Below are positions 5,292 through 6,776 of a stretch of 6,776 nt of DNA, piece by piece (position 1 is the stretch's first letter; each line of letters starts with the position of its first letter). This DNA is from Flammeovirgaceae bacterium (lineage in GTDB: Bacteria; Bacteroidota; Bacteroidia; Cytophagales; MED-G16): positions 24,630 through 31,405 of the forward strand of contig NZUF01000029.1 in NCBI GenBank assembly GCA_002696995.1. Direction: 5' to 3'. The position numbers were made by a program, and so were the translations under genes. The notes beneath the pieces were generated by a model. That model did no database searches. It saw only the letters and a program-made list of their open reading frames with translations, and had not been told where the DNA came from.

Positions 5292-6776
5292 TGGTGTTAC
5301 TTCCTCTCTTGGAAAAGGCATAATTTCTGCTTCTCTTGGATTACTCCTTAAAGCTGTTGGTTATAAAGTTACAATTCAAAAATTTGATCCTTATTTAAAT
5401 ATAGATCCAGGTACAATGAGTCCATATGAGCATGGAGAATGCTATGTGACAGAAGATGGAGCTGAGACGGATCTAGACTTGGGTCATTACGAAAGGTTTT
5501 TAGGCATTTCAACTTCTCAAGATAATAATGTTACGACAGGAAGAATTTATAATAATGTTATTTCAAAGGAAAGAAAAGGTGAATTTTTAGGAAAAACTGT
5601 ACAGGTAATCCCTCACATTACAGATGAAATAAAAAATAGTTTCTATAAAATTGGAAAAAATAACTCTTTTGAGATTATAATAACTGAGATAGGTGGTTGT
5701 ATTGGGGACATAGAGTCTCTACCCTTTTTTGAGGCTGTTAGACAAGCTAAATTTGATCTTAATAGTGATGATTTTTTAAATATTCACCTTACACTCATAC
5801 CTTATTTATCAACATCCGGTGAACTAAAAACTAAACCAACTCAACATTCAGTAAAAAAATTATTAGAAGCAGGTATCCAACCAGATATATTGGTATGTAG
5901 AAGTGAACATAAGCTAGGAAAAGAAATAAAAAATAAATTAGCATTATTTTGTAATGTCTCTAAAAATTCAGTTATTGAATCTATAGATGCTAAGTCTATA
6001 TATGATGTACCTGTTTTGATGAGAGAGGAAAGACTACACGAGATTGTTCTTGATTATTTAAATCTATCTAAGAGAAAACCACTAAGGCTAAGTAGGTGGA
6101 AAAACTTCTTAAAAAACCTACATTCTTCAACAAAGAAATTAAATATTGCTATAGTAGGAAAATATGTTAGTCTTCACGATGCATATAAGTCAATATCTGA
6201 GTCATTAATTCATGCAGGTGCTAATTTGAATTCTAAAGTAGAATTAAAATGGATTCAATCCGAAAAAATAAATAATAAAAATGTAAAAAATCAATTAAAG
6301 AACATAGATGGGGTTATAGTAGCACCAGGGTTTGGAGAAAGAGGCATAGAAGGTAAAATATCTTCAATTAAATATGTAAGAGAAAATAATATTCCATTTT
6401 TAGGTATCTGTTTAGGAATGCAATGCGCATGTATAGAATTCTCTAGAAATATATTAGGAAATAAAAATGCTAACTCTACCGAATTTGATAAAAAAACTTC
6501 TTTTCCTATTATTGATTTAATGGAAAAACAAAAAAACATAAAAAATAAAGGTGGAACTATGAGATTAGGGTCATACTCATGTGATCTAGAAAAAGGATCC
6601 CTTGTTCAAAAGTCATATAGTAAATTGAAAATTAATGAAAGGCATAGACATAGATATGAATTCAATAATACTTATAAAGAATCTTTTATAAAAAATGGAA
6701 TGAAGACATCCGGAATAAATGACAATCTAGACTTAGTTGAGGTTATTGAGTTAGATAATCACCCTTGGTTTATTGG
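5263..6776 (+). CDS. pyrG: CTP synthase, C-terminally cut by the window end
   Basis: An open frame of 504 codons reaching the right edge; the family is usually about 535-550 residues, so roughly the last 30-45 are missing. The enzyme aminates UTP to CTP with glutamine and ATP, the last step of de novo CTP synthesis. The N-terminal synthetase domain has the P-loop [10 protein letters not shown] (10-19), [20 protein letters not shown] (from residue 53) and [11 protein letters not shown] (from Glu142); the loop reads GGC where I expect GGT in most homologues. [15 protein letters not shown] and CRSEHKLG follow. The glutaminase domain has [13 protein letters not shown], the oxyanion region APGFGERG and nucleophile Cys383 in GICLGMQ; the partner His and Glu of FHPE lie just past the edge (the window ends in HPWFIG). 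No frameshift was found. It is divergent from cca with 112 bp between starts. Confidence 0.97.
   Translation, partial: MNKKYIFVTGGVTSSLGKGIISASLGLLLKAVGYKVTIQKFDPYLNIDPGTMSPYEHGECYVTEDGAETDLDLGHYERFLGISTSQDNNVTTGRIYNNVISKERKGEFLGKTVQVIPHITDEIKNSFYKIGKNNSFEIIITEIGGCIGDIESLPFFEAVRQAKFDLNSDDFLNIHLTLIPYLSTSGELKTKPTQHSVKKLLEAGIQPDILVCRSEHKLGKEIKNKLALFCNVSKNSVIESIDAKSIYDVPVLMREERLHEIVLDYLNLSKRKPLRLSRWKNFLKNLHSSTKKLNIAIVGKYVSLHDAYKSISESLIHAGANLNSKVELKWIQSEKINNKNVKNQLKNIDGVIVAPGFGERGIEGKISSIKYVRENNIPFLGICLGMQCACIEFSRNILGNKNANSTEFDKKTSFPIIDLMEKQKNIKNKGGTMRLGSYSCDLEKGSLVQKSYSKLKINERHRHRYEFNNTYKESFIKNGMKTSGINDNLDLVEVIELDNHPWFI

Noticed and set aside
6291..6539. 82-codon open frame on the minus strand inside pyrG
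   Set aside because: It lies entirely antisense to the conserved glutaminase domain of pyrG (GICLGMQ region). Its translation shows no recognisable domain and it has no promoter, so it is a shadow of the real gene.
5263..6776. Frameshift in pyrG
   Set aside because: Codon-by-codon reading from the ATG at 5263 to the window edge shows a continuous frame with all expected motifs. The gene is only cut by the window.
1..6776. Mobile element, CRISPR array, phage or defence system
   Set aside because: No transposase or integrase, terminal or direct repeats, or regularly spaced repeats were seen. Apart from the small hypothetical gene, the content is housekeeping, envelope and alkane metabolism, with uniform base composition.

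Overview
This is a strongly AT-rich stretch of chromosome from a member of the Bacteroidota, most likely a marine flavobacterium with a compact genome. The evidence is consistent: candidate promoters resemble the Bacteroidota -7 motif TAnnTTTG, start codons lack Shine-Dalgarno sequences, signal peptides end in a Ser-Gln junction, there is a PorT-like outer-membrane barrel, and the CCA-adding enzyme and CTP synthase have Bacteroidota-style sequences. No mobile element, CRISPR array, tRNA or integration scar is visible, and base composition looks uniform throughout.

Left end (1-about 320, minus strand): the first 59 codons of trpE, preceded by what reads as a complete transcription-attenuation leader. 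It consists of a 14-codon leader peptide with two adjacent Trp codons (MLNIKNWWQIIYLY) and an intrinsic terminator whose T-run ends 3 bases before the trpE start codon.

322-2017 (minus strand): an 8-bp overlapping pair encoding a PorT-like outer-membrane beta-barrel and then a membrane di-iron alkane 1-monooxygenase (AlkB). This looks like a small hydrocarbon-oxidation operon with a possible uptake or associated barrel.

2079-3070 (plus strand): the small bacterial SRP RNA (ffs) with a good -7 element and a terminal T-run. Only 9 bases after the RNA comes a 68-codon hypothetical gene, which overlaps an FtsE-like ABC ATPase by ATGA. No ftsX partner lies in the window.

3065-5150 (minus strand): a secreted tetratricopeptide-repeat (TPR) protein 4 bp downstream of cca, the tRNA CCA-adding enzyme. 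The TPR gene converges on and overlaps the ABC ATPase gene by 6 bp.

5151-6776 (plus strand): a 112-bp divergent promoter region, then pyrG (CTP synthase), cut by the window end after 504 codons. The start of pyrG sits between the arms of a perfect 8-bp inverted repeat, CCCGTTAC / GTAACGGG. The first arm falls where transcription should begin, which suggests CTP-sensitive control of the kind known for enteric pyrC. The enzyme that makes CTP (pyrG) and one that consumes it (cca) share this promoter region.

The two most interesting regulatory regions are the trp attenuator and the pyrG leader. All gene calls come from reading the sequence alone, with no database search.
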